Shown here one piece after another: positions 7,418-7,493 of a stretch of 7,493 bases of DNA. The first letter of the stretch is position 1, and every line of letters begins with the position of its first letter. Origin of the DNA: an uncultured Mediterranea sp. (GTDB lineage: Bacteria > Bacteroidota > Bacteroidia > Bacteroidales > Bacteroidaceae); NCBI GenBank assembly GCA_946007445.1, contig CAMGAL010000099.1, positions 1 through 7,493 of the forward strand. The letters run 5' to 3'. The position numbers and the translations under genes were made by a program. Below the pieces are notes generated by a model. The model was not told where the DNA came from. It searched no databases and saw only the letters and a list, made by a program, of their open reading frames with translations.

Positions 7418-7472
7418 AGGAGTTAAAGGAGATAAAGGAGTTATCGGCCCTGACGGGCCTCAGGAGTTAAAG
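7418..7472 (+). repeat. 9-base direct repeats downstream of rsgA
   Basis: Three head-to-tail 9-base copies lie at 7418-7426 (AGGAGTTAA), 7427-7435 (AGGAGATAA) and 7436-7444 (AGGAGTTAT), and a fourth, AGGAGTTAA, at 7462-7470. The first and fourth copies extend to the same 11 bases, AGGAGTTAAAG (7418-7428 and 7462-7472). The repeat starts 8 bases after the rsgA stop. Copies 3 and 4 flank the small GC-rich hairpin described separately. No protein is encoded here. Confidence 0.75.
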
Positions 7473-7482
7473 CCGATACTCC
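7437..7482 (+). terminator. Two alternative hairpins after rsgA, possible operon terminator
   Basis: A compact hairpin is formed by GGCCC (7446-7450) and GGGCC (7455-7459) around the loop TGAC. A longer pairing joins GGAGTTATCGG (7437-7447) with CCGATACTCC (7473-7482), ten base pairs with T7442 bulged. G7446 and G7447 are used by both, so the complete structures exclude each other. No T-run follows either one within the window, so intrinsic termination is uncertain. The location right after the last gene of an operon favours a terminator or mRNA 3'-end structure. The window stops 11 bases later. Confidence 0.5.
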
Positions 7483-7493
7483 GACTATTGACT

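Noticed and set aside
7411..7493. Repeats after rsgA as the start of a CRISPR array
   Set aside because: The units are only 9-11 bases, mostly head to tail without spacers, unlike CRISPR repeats of about 25-45 bases with unique spacers of similar length.

Overview
The window looks like a piece of a gut Bacteroidales chromosome, most likely Bacteroides or a close relative. The grounds are a SusC/SusD outer-membrane pair, lipoproteins whose mature ends start with Cys followed by acidic residues, a TAnnTTTG-type promoter, no Shine-Dalgarno sequences, and close agreement of the UMP kinase, ribosome recycling factor and RsgA proteins with Bacteroides versions as I remember them. All genes lie on the plus strand. 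I could not run a database search, so genus-level placement is an inference.

Bases 1-4953 are the 3' part of a nutrient-uptake operon, probably a polysaccharide utilisation locus or related SusCD-type locus. It holds a SusC-like TonB-dependent transporter whose N-terminal part lies outside the window, a complete SusD-like surface lipoprotein, and a 291-residue lipoprotein in the position usually held by SusE/SusF or other surface glycan-binding proteins. The gaps are 38 and 24 bases, so the three are probably cotranscribed. No glycoside hydrolase, sulfatase, protease or regulator is present here, so the substrate cannot be named.

Bases 4954-5149 separate the two transcription units. Two perfect-arm hairpins follow the lipoprotein gene, the second capped by a UUCG tetraloop, and a Bacteroides-type promoter then sits about 30 bases upstream of the UMP kinase ATG.

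Bases 5150-7410 carry a housekeeping operon: pyrH (UMP kinase), frr (ribosome recycling factor) and rsgA (30S-maturation GTPase, TTG start 5 bases after the frr stop). pyrH feeds pyrimidine nucleotide supply, while frr and rsgA act at the end and the beginning of the ribosome's working cycle. The pyrH-frr gap holds five imperfect copies of an 8-base repeat. The tail after rsgA (7411-7493) holds 9-base direct repeats and two alternative hairpins, and is cut by the window end.

I see no CRISPR array, transposase, tRNA, rRNA or clear novel system. The points most worth a second look are the two short-period intergenic repeats, the alternative hairpins after rsgA, the tryptophan-rich uncharacterised lipoprotein, and a codon-use shift within the susC-like gene.
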